A stretch of 64,000 bases of DNA from an uncultured Flavobacteriaceae bacterium. Its GTDB lineage: Bacteria > Bacteroidota > Bacteroidia > Flavobacteriales > Flavobacteriaceae. Shown here in pieces: positions 8,850 to 18,074 of this stretch. Each line of letters begins with the position of its first letter. Within the stretch, counting starts at the first letter, position 1. The stretch spans positions 992,001 to 1,056,000 of the forward strand of contig CANNBV010000001.1 in assembly GCA_947502975.1 (NCBI GenBank), given 5' to 3'. Below the pieces are notes generated by a model. It had not been told where the DNA came from and did no database searches. It worked only from the letters and a program-made list of their open reading frames with translations. The position numbers and the translations under genes were made by a program.

Positions 8850-10193
8850 TTAGAATACTAAACTAAAAACAGAACCCTGATGTTCTTCACTTTTCACCAT
8901 TATTTTTCCTTTATGTAAAAGCATTATTTGCTTACAAAGACTTAATCCAATACCGCTACCGGTTGTTTTACTTGTAAAGAAAGGGACAAATATATTCTCT
9001 AGAATATCTTGTGGTATTCCAGAGCCATTATCGTAAACTTTTAAGATAATATCTCTATTAGCAGTTTGCGATGCTAGAACTTTAATCTTAGCATCATCTT
9101 TATGTACACATGCATCTATGGCATTTAGTATAAGATTTATTAAAACTTGCTCGATGAGATGTATATCTATATCCAGTTCTAGCTTAGGTCCAGTAATTTT
9201 AAATTCAACATCAATGTTTTTAGCCTTTATTGAGGGCTCCATGAGTAATCGAATATTTTCAAATAACTGAGATACCTTGATTCTTTGTAAATTAAGATTT
9301 GTAACTTTACTTAAACTGCGGTACGTTTTTGCGAATTTTAAAAGACCTTCACTTCGGTTTTTTACCGTTTTTATTCCTGAGTTTAAATCATCTAATTCTA
9401 ATGTATTTTTTTTAGGATGTTCAATAGCATGTTGCACACTTTTTTGAAGTGTATCTGCAAGTGATGAAATAGGAGCAATAGAATTCATGATCTCATGAGT
9501 CATTACACTTAATAACTTCTTCCATGATTCCGATTCGTTTTTATTTAAGGTATTGTCAATATCTTGAATAACAACTAATTTAAACGCATCATCATCAACT
9601 TGAAACACGGTGTCTGATATTAAAATCTTGATACTTTCATTTTGTAAAGCAATAGAAATAGAATTTGGTTCTCTGTGATATGTTTCAAAAATGGTATTGA
9701 ATAGTTTGGGTTTTCTACTTTCTACGAATCTAATATTTTTGAAAGATGGTATGTCTAGAATCTCACCAAAAGAGTCGTTACTCCATAGTACATTTCCTGT
9801 TTCTAAATTGTAAGCAATGATACCTATATCCACCATTTCTAAAATCTTTTGTAGATATACATATTGGGCTTGATTTTTAGTGTTAATTTCTTTAATGGTT
9901 CTATTAATTTCGTTGAAACCAGTGTATAAAAACCGAATATCTTTGGGACCTCTATCTTCTGGGAACCATCTAGAAAAATCACGATATTTTACCGCTTCAA
10001 AAAAATCATCCATTGCGACAAATCGCCGTTTTACAAAACTATAGGTGTTTGCAAGTACATATAGAATCCCCAGACTTATGATGACCACATAAGTTGTTTT
10101 ATTATTTTGAATAAAGTAAGCAAGACCAAGAATAAGACCTACCAGAAGTAAAACTCTAAAAAATAATCTAAGAATGTAACTTCTATAGTTCAT
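8850..10193 (-). CDS. Membrane sensor histidine kinase paired with the NtrC-type regulator
   Basis: The 447-residue protein starts with two membrane helices (residues about 10-27 and 32-52) separated by only a few residues, so it has almost no periplasmic sensor loop and may sense something in or at the membrane, or an intracellular cue. A PAS-like segment follows (about 105-210). The phosphoacceptor box is [12 protein letters not shown] near residue 230. The ATPase domain has an N-box ([10 protein letters not shown]), a G1 box (DNGSGIPQ) and a G2 box (GSGIGLSL). This layout resembles NtrY-like kinases. Its start overlaps the response regulator stop by 11 bp (10183-10193), which indicates co-translation. 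Together they lie divergent from the export locus and probably control it. Confidence 0.94.
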   Translation of the reverse strand: MNYRSYILRLFFRVLLLVGLILGLAYFIQNNKTTYVVIISLGILYVLANTYSFVKRRFVAMDDFFEAVKYRDFSRWFPEDRGPKDIRFLYTGFNEINRTIKEINTKNQAQYVYLQKILEMVDIGIIAYNLETGNVLWSNDSFGEILDIPSFKNIRFVESRKPKLFNTIFETYHREPNSISIALQNESIKILISDTVFQVDDDAFKLVVIQDIDNTLNKNESESWKKLLSVMTHEIMNSIAPISSLADTLQKSVQHAIEHPKKNTLELDDLNSGIKTVKNRSEGLLKFAKTYRSLSKVTNLNLQRIKVSQLFENIRLLMEPSIKAKNIDVEFKITGPKLELDIDIHLIEQVLINLILNAIDACVHKDDAKIKVLASQTANRDIILKVYDNGSGIPQDILENIFVPFFTSKTTGSGIGLSLCKQIMLLHKGKIMVKSEEHQGSVFSLVF

Positions 10194-11535
10194 ACTTGTC
10201 TAGTCGTCTATATAAAGCAGCTCTGGTAATTCCTAATTCTTTTGCCGATTTAGATACATTTCCTTTATGCTTTTCTAAAACCGTTTGAATTGCATTCTTT
10301 TCTATATCATCAAGATTTAGACTGGTAGTTTCTACACGGTTTGACGTCGCTGGACGTTCAATGGAAGAAAATACCAAATCCTCTGGTTTAAGCGTATTTT
10401 CATCTGTCATAATTACCGCACGCTCAAGGATGTATTGTAGTTCTCTTACGTTACCTGGAAAATCATGTTTTTTTAATTTTGAAATAAACCCGGGATCAAA
10501 TGAAAAGGCATTTTTATTATATTTTTCAGCATATAGTGATACAAAATAATGTGATAACGCAGTAATATCTGTACCTCGATCTCTTAAAGGCGGTACGGTG
10601 ATATCTACAGTATTAATTCTATAAATTAAGTCTTTTCTGAATTTTTTCTCGTCTGCTAATACGTTAGGGTCTTCATTCGTGGCACAAATAAGCCTAATGT
10701 CGATAGGTATAGCTTCGTTACAACCTAAGGGTGTTACTTGTCTGTTTTGTAAAACGGTTAATAATCTCACCTGCTGTCCTAGGGTGATATTTCCAATTTC
10801 ATCTAAAAATAATGTACCACCATTTGCAGCTTCAAACCGACCCTTTCTATCTTGATTTGCACCAGTAAAAGCGCCCTTTTTATAGCCGAACAATTCACTT
10901 TCAAATAGAGAAGACGTTAATGCACCAACATCCACTTTAATAAAAGGTTTGTTTTTTCTGTTGGAATTTTCATGAAGCGCTTTTGCAATTAAATCTTTAC
11001 CAGTTCCATTTTCGCCTAGTATCAAAACGTTAGCATCTGTAGGAGCTACTTTATTGAGTTTTACAAACACATCGGTCATAATTGGACTATCACCAATAAT
11101 TTCAACACTATTGGAATTCAAATTATGCTTTTTAGAAGTTTGCGACGTTTTATTACTTAAAATTGAGCTTATGGCTTCAATAACCTTTTCATTTTTCCAT
11201 GGTTTCATTAAAAAGTCTGAAGCTCCTTCTTTAAGTCCTCTTATGGCTAAGTCAATATCTGCGTATGCAGTCATGAGAATAACCGATATTTCTGGTTTCA
11301 AAGTTCTAATTTTATTTAACCAAAAAATCCCTTCATTACCAGTATTTACCAAACCACTAAAATTCATGTCTAAAATTACAATATCAAAATTAGTGCGCTC
11401 AATAAGCGCATTAATATTATTAGGATTTTTTTCGGTAATAACCTCTTTAACTAAGGGTTTGAGCAATAATCGCAAAGCGGTTAGAACATCTGCGTCATCA
11501 TCAACTACTAATATGCTAGCATTTTTTAAAACCAT
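10183..11535 (-). CDS. Sigma-54-dependent NtrC-family response regulator
   Basis: This 450-residue protein has three standard parts. The receiver domain has acidic residues D12-D14, phosphoacceptor D56 (DIVILD) and K111. The AAA+ domain contains Walker A (GENGTGKD), the sigma-54 contact loop GAFTGA, and Walker B (GTLFLDEIG). The C-terminal Fis-type helix-turn-helix is KGNVSKSAKELGITRAALYRRL. An intact GAFTGA loop means it should activate sigma-54 promoters. Two matching sigma-54-like promoters with upstream dyads occur in this window (11792-11813 and 36221-36242), and the first lies in the gap directly upstream of this gene on the opposite strand. The likely targets are therefore the adaptor/permease array and the head-GIN/ATPase2/TolC operon. 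Confidence 0.96.
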   Translation of the reverse strand: MVLKNASILVVDDDADVLTALRLLLKPLVKEVITEKNPNNINALIERTNFDIVILDMNFSGLVNTGNEGIFWLNKIRTLKPEISVILMTAYADIDLAIRGLKEGASDFLMKPWKNEKVIEAISSILSNKTSQTSKKHNLNSNSVEIIGDSPIMTDVFVKLNKVAPTDANVLILGENGTGKDLIAKALHENSNRKNKPFIKVDVGALTSSLFESELFGYKKGAFTGANQDRKGRFEAANGGTLFLDEIGNITLGQQVRLLTVLQNRQVTPLGCNEAIPIDIRLICATNEDPNVLADEKKFRKDLIYRINTVDITVPPLRDRGTDITALSHYFVSLYAEKYNKNAFSFDPGFISKLKKHDFPGNVRELQYILERAVIMTDENTLKPEDLVFSSIERPATSNRVETTSLNLDDIEKNAIQTVLEKHKGNVSKSAKELGITRAALYRRLDKYEL

Positions 11536-11693
11536 TACTCGATAATCGAGATTTAATTATTAGAAAGGTAAACTCAGTGTCATCCCTTTTCTATGGGATA
11601 TATTTAAAGTCTACTTTGAGTGTTTTACAATATTACGATTTTATATTAAGCTTCAAAAGGGGCTGTAATCAAAAAATAGAAAGCGTTTAAAAT

Positions 11694-11742
11694 TGAACAC
11701 CACTGTACACTAATGAACACAAAGTGTATCAAAACCGAACAC
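11694..11742 (+). promoter_or_regulatory. Upstream activator-binding region of the adaptor operon
   Basis: A dyad GTGTATC-N5-CGAACAC spans 11724-11742 and ends 53 bp before the TGGCA of the promoter at 11792-11813. Further GAACAC or GTACAC half-sites begin at 11695, 11705 and 11715, that is, on the same helical face at 10-bp steps. An almost identical dyad at the same distance precedes the second promoter (36153-36171). The pattern fits an enhancer for the adjacent NtrC-type regulator. Confidence 0.75.
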
Positions 11743-11791
11743 TTTTAGTTTTGTTATTTGTTTTAAATGTCTGGTTATTAGATTTTTAGAT

Positions 11792-11813
11792 TTTTGGCAT
11801 CATCTTCACTATA
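11792..11813 (+). promoter_or_regulatory. Sigma-54-like promoter of the adaptor/permease operon
   Basis: The core reads TTTTGGCATCATC then TTCACTATA. TGGCA matches the -24 element; the -12 element (TTCAC in place of TTGCA/T) is degenerate but keeps the conserved C at the right spacing. All 22 bp are identical to 36221-36242. The adaptor ATG follows 25 bp after the end of the core. The TTG at 11794 falls inside this element, so it cannot be the gene start. Confidence 0.78.
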
Positions 11814-11838
11814 CATTAAGTGTCATAATAAAGAAACA

Positions 11839-13089
11839 ATGGACGTACCAATTCAAAAGAAAAAATTTTCAAAACAAAAACTTGGATTAATAGGAGGTGT
11901 TTTAGCTCTAATAGCTTTAATCGTTTATGTTATAATCCAAACATCTGGCGGCTCTAAATTAAATGTAGACAGAGAGCGTATTTCAATTCATACGATTTCA
12001 AAAGATGTGTTTCAAGAAAATATTCCAGTAAATGGGATAGTGCTTCCAATCACTACTATTTATTTAGATGCTTTAGAAGGCGGTAGAGTAGAAGAGAAAT
12101 TTGTTGAAGATGGTGCAATACTTAAAAAAGATGAACCAATTTTAAGATTATCTAATACAGATTTAGAATTGAGTCTAATTAATCAAGAAACATCAGTGTA
12201 TAACTTGTTAACCCAGATGCAGATCTCTCAAAATGCTGCACGCCAAAATACTATTAATAGACAAAATCAATTTACAGATGTTGAGAATAGTCTAATAGAA
12301 GCAAAGCGTGTTTACGAATTGAATAAAAGACTTTATGAAAAAGACGCTATAGGCAGACAAGATTACGAATCTTCTCAAAATAATTATGAGTATCAAAAGG
12401 AGCGTATGAGACTTTCAAAACAAGTACTATCAGAAGATTCTATTTCTTCAAAGCTAGAAGTAAAACAGGCAAGAGATTCTTATGCTAGAACTCAAAGTGC
12501 TTTAGAATTAATGCGGAAAAAAGTTGGAGACTTAGTGGTAAGAGCTCCAATAGATGGACAATTAACATCATTAGACGCTGAGATTGGACAGTCAATTACC
12601 AAAGGAACAAGATTAGGACAAGTAGATGTTACAAGTGGGTATAAGGTTAGAGTGGATATTGACGAGCATTACATTTCCAGAATTTACAATGGACAGATAG
12701 GCACTTTTGAGTTGAATAGTAAAACCTACACATTGATGATTAAAAAGGTGTTTACTCAAGTAACGAATGGACGTTTTCAAGTAGATATGAAGTTTGAAGG
12801 CGAAGTTCCAGAAGGTATTAGAAGAGGACAGAACTTACAAATTAGAGTAGCGTTAAGTGCTGAAAAACAAGCGCTACTTGTGGCCAAAGGTGGTTTTTTC
12901 CAAAAAACAGGAGGGAACTGGATGTTTAAAGTAAGTGAAGATGGCAACACAGCTTACAAGGTAGATGTGAGATTAGGAAGTCAAAACACAGAATACTACG
13001 AAGTACTTGAAGGATTAAATCCAGGAGATAAAGTAGTAACCTCTAGTTATGATTCTTTTGGAGATGTTGAAGAACTGGTTTTAAAATAA
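11839..13089 (+). CDS. Membrane-fusion (HlyD/MacA-like) periplasmic adaptor
   Basis: I start the gene at ATG 11839 (416 residues), because the longer frame would begin inside the promoter. A single N-terminal membrane anchor lies at residues about 13-36 (KLGLIGGVLALIALIVYVII). It is followed by a first lipoyl half (GGRVEEKFVEDGAILKKDEPI, shown in part), a long charged alpha-helical hairpin (about 110-235), the second lipoyl half (VGDLVVRAPIDGQLTSLDAE) and beta-barrel/membrane-proximal domains. Such adaptors bridge an inner-membrane ABC pump and a TolC channel. It is the first gene of the array and the only adaptor in the locus, so it presumably serves all eight permeases. Expression should come from the sigma-54-like promoter just upstream. 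Confidence 0.93.
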   Translation: MDVPIQKKKFSKQKLGLIGGVLALIALIVYVIIQTSGGSKLNVDRERISIHTISKDVFQENIPVNGIVLPITTIYLDALEGGRVEEKFVEDGAILKKDEPILRLSNTDLELSLINQETSVYNLLTQMQISQNAARQNTINRQNQFTDVENSLIEAKRVYELNKRLYEKDAIGRQDYESSQNNYEYQKERMRLSKQVLSEDSISSKLEVKQARDSYARTQSALELMRKKVGDLVVRAPIDGQLTSLDAEIGQSITKGTRLGQVDVTSGYKVRVDIDEHYISRIYNGQIGTFELNSKTYTLMIKKVFTQVTNGRFQVDMKFEGEVPEGIRRGQNLQIRVALSAEKQALLVAKGGFFQKTGGNWMFKVSEDGNTAYKVDVRLGSQNTEYYEVLEGLNPGDKVVTSSYDSFGDVEELVLK

Positions 13090-13152
13090 ATATGTTACAC
13101 AAAGTAGTAGAAGTTAATACAAAGAGATTCAAATAATATAATACACAATACA

Positions 13153-13830
13153 ATGATACAAATTACGGATTTAGAAAAGTTTTATAGAACTGAAGAAGTG
13201 CAAACGATAGCACTTAACAAATTATCCTTTGGAGTAAAAGAAGGTGAATTTGTGGCTATAATGGGGCCTTCTGGCTGTGGTAAATCTACATTGCTAAATA
13301 TATTAGGGCTATTAGATGATCCTGATGGTGGGAGTTTTAAGTTTAATGGTGAAGAAGTTGCAGGCTATAACGAACGTAAGCGTTCAAATTTACGCAAACA
13401 CAATATCGGCTTTGTATTCCAAAGTTTTAATCTAATAGATGAGCTTACAGTTTTTGAAAACGTAGAGTTGCCATTGATTTATACAGGTGTAAAACCTGCA
13501 GACCGTAAGAAAAAAGTTGAAGAAGTTTTAGAAAAAATGCAAATCATGCATCGTAGAAATCACTTCCCACAACAATTGTCTGGTGGACAACAGCAACGTG
13601 TAGCAGTAGCAAGAGCCGTTGTAAATAATCCGAAATTAATCTTAGCGGATGAGCCAACTGGAAACCTTGATAGTACCAATGGTAATGAGGTAATGGATTT
13701 ACTGATAGACTTAAATGAGGCAGGTACTACTATAATTATGGTAACACACAGTGAACACGACGCAAAATATAGTCATAGAATTATTAGAATGTTAGATGGT
13801 CAAAAAGTGACAGAGAACATTTTGGCTTAA
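13153..13830 (+). CDS. ABC transporter ATPase 1 (MacB/LolD type)
   Basis: The 225-residue ATPase has all canonical motifs: Walker A GPSGCGKST (near residue 39), Q-loop VFQSFN, signature LSGGQQQRVAVARA, Walker B LILADEP, D-loop GNLDS and switch His in VTHSEHD. Its length and motifs match the stand-alone ATPases that drive FtsX-like permeases (MacB, LolD, FtsE). It lies 63 bp after the adaptor gene and 126 bp before the first permease; that gap contains a long hairpin. It is the catalytically standard member of the locus's two ATPases, the other being at 37049. Confidence 0.96.
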   Translation: MIQITDLEKFYRTEEVQTIALNKLSFGVKEGEFVAIMGPSGCGKSTLLNILGLLDDPDGGSFKFNGEEVAGYNERKRSNLRKHNIGFVFQSFNLIDELTVFENVELPLIYTGVKPADRKKKVEEVLEKMQIMHRRNHFPQQLSGGQQQRVAVARAVVNNPKLILADEPTGNLDSTNGNEVMDLLIDLNEAGTTIIMVTHSEHDAKYSHRIIRMLDGQKVTENILA

Positions 13831-13863
13831 AAGATATCATCAATCAAAATCAATCAGGTGAAT

Positions 13864-13911
13864 ACACTTCAGTGTAACTATTAACCAATCAAACTAATTA
13901 TACTGAAGTGT
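13864..13911 (+). other. Long intercistronic hairpin between ATPase 1 and permease 1
   Basis: ACACTTCAGTGTAACTA (13864-13880) pairs with TAATTATACTGAAGTGT (13895-13911), giving a 17-position stem with one G-T and one C-A position and a 14-nt loop. No T-run follows. It may protect or separate the adaptor/ATPase message from the permease message, adjusting protein ratios, rather than end transcription. Confidence 0.7.
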
Positions 13912-13920
13912 TGAAGCCAA

Positions 13921-13940
13921 ATCAATCAAAAAACGAACAG
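13921..13940 (+). repeat. Conserved intercistronic leader, copy 1
   Basis: ATCAATCAAAAAACGAACAG, 16 bp before permease 1. The same motif recurs before several later permeases (18050, 20461, 25291, 27707), which indicates that leader and gene were duplicated together or are kept by selection. Confidence 0.6.
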
Positions 13941-13956
13941 TAATTCTTCAGAAATC

Positions 13957-16392
13957 ATGATTAAAAATTATTTCAAAATAGCGTTTAGGAACCTTTTAAA
14001 AAACAAAGGATTTTCATTTATCAACATCTTTGGATTGAGTGTTGGAGTAGCTGCTTGTATATTAATTTCAATATATATTCTTCATGAAAGTAGTTATGAT
14101 AAACACGTTTCTAATTCTGAGAATATATACAGAATGACAATCGATTATATTGATGGAGATCGTGTAGATTCAGGACTTCATTTCTCCGCAAATACAGCAC
14201 CTACGCTTTTAACCGATTTTGAAGAGGTTAAGAATTCAGGAAGATTAATGCCAAATGGGTTGTTCTGGGGAGCAGGAAGCAATGAAATACGTTTTAATGG
14301 TGAGGATATACAGCATTATGAGGAAGGATTCACATATGCGGATCAGTCCATAATTGATATAATGGATATCAAAATGATTTATGGGGAAGCTAAAACAGCA
14401 CTTTCAACTCCAAATACTATTGTTATTTCAGAGACCATTGCTAACAAACATTTTAAAAATCAAAATCCTATTGGGCGTAGTATATATTTAAATGGTAATA
14501 ATGAAAGGCCATTTAAAATTAATGGAGTAATGCAAGATTTTAAGAGTAATTCTCATTTGGATTATGATTTCTTAATCACATTAGAAGGTGAAGAATTTGG
14601 AAGAGGAGAGCAAACCAGATGGTGGCAGAACAATTATTTTACATATGTAGTATTAAAACCAAATACAGATGTAAAAGTATTTGAACAAAAAATGAGCACT
14701 ACTTTAATAGAAAAGTATATGAAACCAGCTTATAAGTCTGTAGGGTTTGCTGGATGGGAAACGTTAGATAAAGGAATGAAAATGAATTTACTCCCTTTAA
14801 CAGATATTAATTTATATTCAGCTCATATTGATTTCGAATCAAGTTCTAGAAATGATATCAAGATTATTTGGATTTTTGGTATTGTAGCATTATTTATACT
14901 GATCATAGCCAGTATAAATTTTGTAAATCTATCAACAGCTAAATCTGCTAATCGCGCTAAAGAGGTTGGTCTTAGAAAGGTGGTAGGTTCTACTAGAACG
15001 CAACTCATAGGGCAGTTTTTAGCCGAATCTATACTTATTTCACTTATAGCATTTATTGTAGGAATCGCTTTGGCGGCATTATTTATGCCACTTTTTAGAA
15101 CTATGTCTGGTATTAATTTAATCTTTCCTTGGTCAAGTTTTGGTTTTATTCCTGTTGTGTTTGCTGCATCAATAATTGTAGGTGTGCTTGCTGGTTTATA
15201 CCCTTCATTTTATTTGTCCAATTTCAATCCAATAAATGTACTTAAAGGCAAGCTAAGCTCTGGTAGTAAATCTGGTGGTTTAAGAAGTGGTTTGGTAGTA
15301 TTTCAATTTACGGTTTCAATTATATTAATAGTTGGTACGCTGATAGTGAACCAACAAATGAACTTTATTTTAAATTCTAAAGTTGGTTTTGATAAAGATC
15401 AGGTGGTTCAAATCTATAGTACAAACATTTTAAATGATCGCGTTGAGACTTTTAAAGAAGAACTTAAAGCATTACCAGGAGTTAGTAATGTTACTATTAG
15501 TGATTATTTACCAATAGAAGGCACAAAGCGTAATGGGAACAGTTTTGTAAATGAAGGTAAGGAGGGGATTGATGAAACAGTGCCAGGACAAGCATGGGTA
15601 ATTGATGATGACTATTTAGAAACTATGGGTATGAATTTAGTCGATGGTCGTAATTTTATTGAAGGAAGAGCATCTGATGAACAGGCGGTTATAATTAACC
15701 AAGCTATGGTAAAAGCATTAAGAATAGAAGCCCCTGTGGGGAAACGGGTTTCCAGATTTGGTCAACTTTATGAAATCATTGGTGTTGTTGAGGATTTTAA
15801 CTTCAGTACAATGAAACGCACTATTGACCCACTGTGCTTTTTTCAAGGCATAAGCCCTACTATTACATCAGTAAAGATGAATGCAGCTGATGTGTCAGGA
15901 GTTTTATCCGCAATGGAGACAAAATGGAAGGAGTTCGTACCTAATATGGCTTTTCGTTACGAATTTATGGATGCTTCTTTTGCGAAAATGTATGATAATG
16001 TAAGTCGAATTAAAGTCATATTTACTGCTTTTGCCATTTTAGCAATATTAGTAGCCTGTTTAGGTTTATTAGCGCTTTCAGCATATATGGTTGAACAACG
16101 CAATAAGGAAATGAGTATTAGAAAAGTTTTAGGAGCATCTATACAAACCATTTTTAAGTTATTAACAAAGAATTTTTTAACCTTAATCTTGTTAGCCTTA
16201 GTTGTTGCTATTCCAATAGCGTATTACTTAATGCATACTTGGTTGCAGGACTATGAATATAGAATTGAGATGTCTTGGACCGTATTTCTTTTTGCAGGAA
16301 TTACAGTGATGATCATTGCCCTATGTACAATAAGCTATCATGCCATTAAATCAGCACTTATAAATCCTGCAAAGGTTTTAAGATCAGAATAA
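13957..16392 (+). CDS. Double-FtsX (MacB-like) ABC permease 1
   Basis: This 811-residue membrane protein has the layout shared by all eight permeases of the locus: an N-terminal cytoplasmic motif (YFKIAFRNLLKNKGF), TM1, a large MacB-type periplasmic domain (about 45-285), an FtsX core of three helices (about 300-420), another TM near 440, a second periplasmic domain (about 465-660) and a second FtsX core to the C-terminus (NPAKVLRSE). Both ATPase-coupling segments are present (KEVGLRKVVGST near 335 and KEMSIRKVLGAS near 712). Because it holds two FtsX units in one chain, one molecule is probably a complete pseudo-dimeric pump needing two ATPase subunits. MacB/LolCE relatives move lipids, lipoproteins, peptides or toxins from the membrane or periplasm; the substrate here is unknown. 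Confidence 0.92.
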   Translation: MIKNYFKIAFRNLLKNKGFSFINIFGLSVGVAACILISIYILHESSYDKHVSNSENIYRMTIDYIDGDRVDSGLHFSANTAPTLLTDFEEVKNSGRLMPNGLFWGAGSNEIRFNGEDIQHYEEGFTYADQSIIDIMDIKMIYGEAKTALSTPNTIVISETIANKHFKNQNPIGRSIYLNGNNERPFKINGVMQDFKSNSHLDYDFLITLEGEEFGRGEQTRWWQNNYFTYVVLKPNTDVKVFEQKMSTTLIEKYMKPAYKSVGFAGWETLDKGMKMNLLPLTDINLYSAHIDFESSSRNDIKIIWIFGIVALFILIIASINFVNLSTAKSANRAKEVGLRKVVGSTRTQLIGQFLAESILISLIAFIVGIALAALFMPLFRTMSGINLIFPWSSFGFIPVVFAASIIVGVLAGLYPSFYLSNFNPINVLKGKLSSGSKSGGLRSGLVVFQFTVSIILIVGTLIVNQQMNFILNSKVGFDKDQVVQIYSTNILNDRVETFKEELKALPGVSNVTISDYLPIEGTKRNGNSFVNEGKEGIDETVPGQAWVIDDDYLETMGMNLVDGRNFIEGRASDEQAVIINQAMVKALRIEAPVGKRVSRFGQLYEIIGVVEDFNFSTMKRTIDPLCFFQGISPTITSVKMNAADVSGVLSAMETKWKEFVPNMAFRYEFMDASFAKMYDNVSRIKVIFTAFAILAILVACLGLLALSAYMVEQRNKEMSIRKVLGASIQTIFKLLTKNFLTLILLALVVAIPIAYYLMHTWLQDYEYRIEMSWTVFLFAGITVMIIALCTISYHAIKSALINPAKVLRSE

Positions 16393-16416
16393 ATCATCAA
16401 TCATAAAACAATAACA

Positions 16417-17955
16417 ATGATAGTTAACATCAATACATGGTATCATATCAAATTTTTAGCAATTGTTTTTTGCCTCTTTTCATGTAGTAATGATTTACCA
16501 GCACGCAGTAATGATATACCAGCACAAGAAATGCCTGGGGAATCGTTTACCATTTCTTCTGAATTCATGAAAGAAGATCGAAAAATACAAGTTGCACTTC
16601 CAAAGGGCTATAATGAATGGACCGAATATAATGTACACTACATGTTAGACCCTGTATGGAACATGCAATTAAGAAAATCACTGTTAGATTTTATGCAGAC
16701 GAATGCGATGTCTCCTAAAACAATTTTGGTAGGTATCGTTAGTCTTGATAGAAATTCTGATATGACACCAACCAAATCAGATAGGTTAGCTACTTCTGGT
16801 AATGCAGATAACTTTATAAAATTCATTACTAAAGAAGTAAAGCCTTTTATAGAAAAGAAATATAAAACTACAGGGCATAATACGTTTGCAGGTCATTCTT
16901 TTGGCGGACTGTGTGTGATGTATTCTTTTTTAAAATCACCTGATAGTTTCGATGCCTATTTAGTAGGTGACCCATCATTTTGGTACGATGATAAATTACT
17001 AGTAAAGATGGCAAAAGAAAAGTTGCCTAAAATAGATTCAGGAAAAACATTGTTTATAGCTGGTCGCCAAGGAAGTGCCTTCGAAGCTATGGGTATAGAT
17101 GCTATGGAACTGGTACTTAAAGAAAATGCGCATGAATCTTTAGATTGGAAAGTTATAGCTTATGAAGACGAGAACCACAATAGTGTGATTTATAAATTGA
17201 ATTACGACGGTATAAAATTCATAGCAGATGATTACAGAAACAGTTTGATTAAACTAAGACCCAACCAAGGTGAAGTTGTTCCTGGTATACCAGTAGAAAT
17301 TTCTGTGTCTAGACCTGATATAGACAATTTAAGATATACTACTGATGATACAGAACCTAACTTTGGCTCTGTCCTCTTTAAAGAAAAGATTACAATTAGT
17401 GAACCTGCCACGGTGAAAATAAAAGTACCAACTACGCGCAGTAAATCATTTCCTGCAATAAGTGGCAATTTTGTTGAAGGCGAAAAATTAGAAGGGATTA
17501 AAAAGAGCAACAAATTTAAGAAAGGGTTAAGTTATAAATATTACGAGGTAGAATTAAAACAATTACCAGATTTTAATTCGCTTGACATTAAAAAAGCTGG
17601 GATAGTAACAGAGCAAGGGTTTGGTCTTAATTCCTTTCCGCGTAAAGAAAATTTTGCTTGTGTTTATGAGGGGTTTATTGAAGCTAAATCTGATGGTTAC
17701 CATTATTTTATGACCTCATCAGATGATGGGTTTAAATTCTATTTACACGATAAGTTAATTATTTCAAATGATTGGAGGCATACTGCTTATGATATTAAAT
17801 CTACAGTTGTTTATTTGAAAAAGGGATTACATCCTGTACGATATGAATATTTTCAATATAAAGGGAATTTTGTAATCAATCTTTTTGCAAAGTTCCCTGA
17901 AAATGAGGATGTCACGAGAATAGATTTTTCTAGATTCTATCAAACTCAAAAATAA
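16417..17955 (+). CDS. Lipoprotein esterase with chitobiase-like and PA14-like domains
   Basis: The 512-residue protein has a lipoprotein signal (Cys23 in LFSCSND). Residues about 35-250 match the esterase D/Fes-type alpha/beta hydrolase family, with the nucleophile elbow GHSFGG and a late DENHNS that may supply the His. A chitobiase/hexosaminidase C-terminal-like segment follows (YTTDDTEPNFGS, about 275-345), then a PA14-like beta domain (about 370-505; FIEAKSDGYHYFMTSSDDG, FYLHDKLI, LKKGLHPVRYEY). It is placed 24 bp after permease 1 and reads in the same direction, so it belongs to the operon. An envelope esterase with possible carbohydrate-binding modules inside an export operon may process the exported compound or its receptor; this is inference. 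Catalytic acid and true substrate are not determined. Confidence 0.82.
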   Translation: MIVNINTWYHIKFLAIVFCLFSCSNDLPARSNDIPAQEMPGESFTISSEFMKEDRKIQVALPKGYNEWTEYNVHYMLDPVWNMQLRKSLLDFMQTNAMSPKTILVGIVSLDRNSDMTPTKSDRLATSGNADNFIKFITKEVKPFIEKKYKTTGHNTFAGHSFGGLCVMYSFLKSPDSFDAYLVGDPSFWYDDKLLVKMAKEKLPKIDSGKTLFIAGRQGSAFEAMGIDAMELVLKENAHESLDWKVIAYEDENHNSVIYKLNYDGIKFIADDYRNSLIKLRPNQGEVVPGIPVEISVSRPDIDNLRYTTDDTEPNFGSVLFKEKITISEPATVKIKVPTTRSKSFPAISGNFVEGEKLEGIKKSNKFKKGLSYKYYEVELKQLPDFNSLDIKKAGIVTEQGFGLNSFPRKENFACVYEGFIEAKSDGYHYFMTSSDDGFKFYLHDKLIISNDWRHTAYDIKSTVVYLKKGLHPVRYEYFQYKGNFVINLFAKFPENEDVTRIDFSRFYQTQK

Positions 17956-18016
17956 TATACCTAATGATAAACAACTACTCCATAACTGAATGGTTAGTCA
18001 AAATAAACACAACTGG

Positions 18017-18047
18017 TTCTAATCCCATAAAATTATTAGGAATAGAA
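18017..18047 (+). other. Second intercistronic hairpin, before permease 2
   Basis: TTCTAATCC (18017-18025) and GGAATAGAA (18039-18047) pair with one mismatch around a 13-nt loop, in the 119-bp gap after the esterase gene. Like the hairpin at 13864-13911 it lies in one of the array's larger gaps and lacks a T-run. Weak on its own. Confidence 0.35.
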
Positions 18048-18049
18048 TT

Positions 18050-18072
18050 ATCATCATCAAAATAACGAACAG
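18050..18072 (+). repeat. Conserved intercistronic leader, copy 2
   Basis: Variant of the leader motif: ATCATCATCAAAATAACGAA then CAG, directly before the permease 2 ATG at 18075. The CGAACAG part is shared exactly with copy 1. Confidence 0.55.
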
Positions 18073-18074
18073 TC

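Noticed and set aside
11794-11838. A longer adaptor protein starting at TTG 11794
   Set aside because: The TTG lies inside the TGGCA promoter element; the ATG at 11839 directly precedes a normal membrane anchor.
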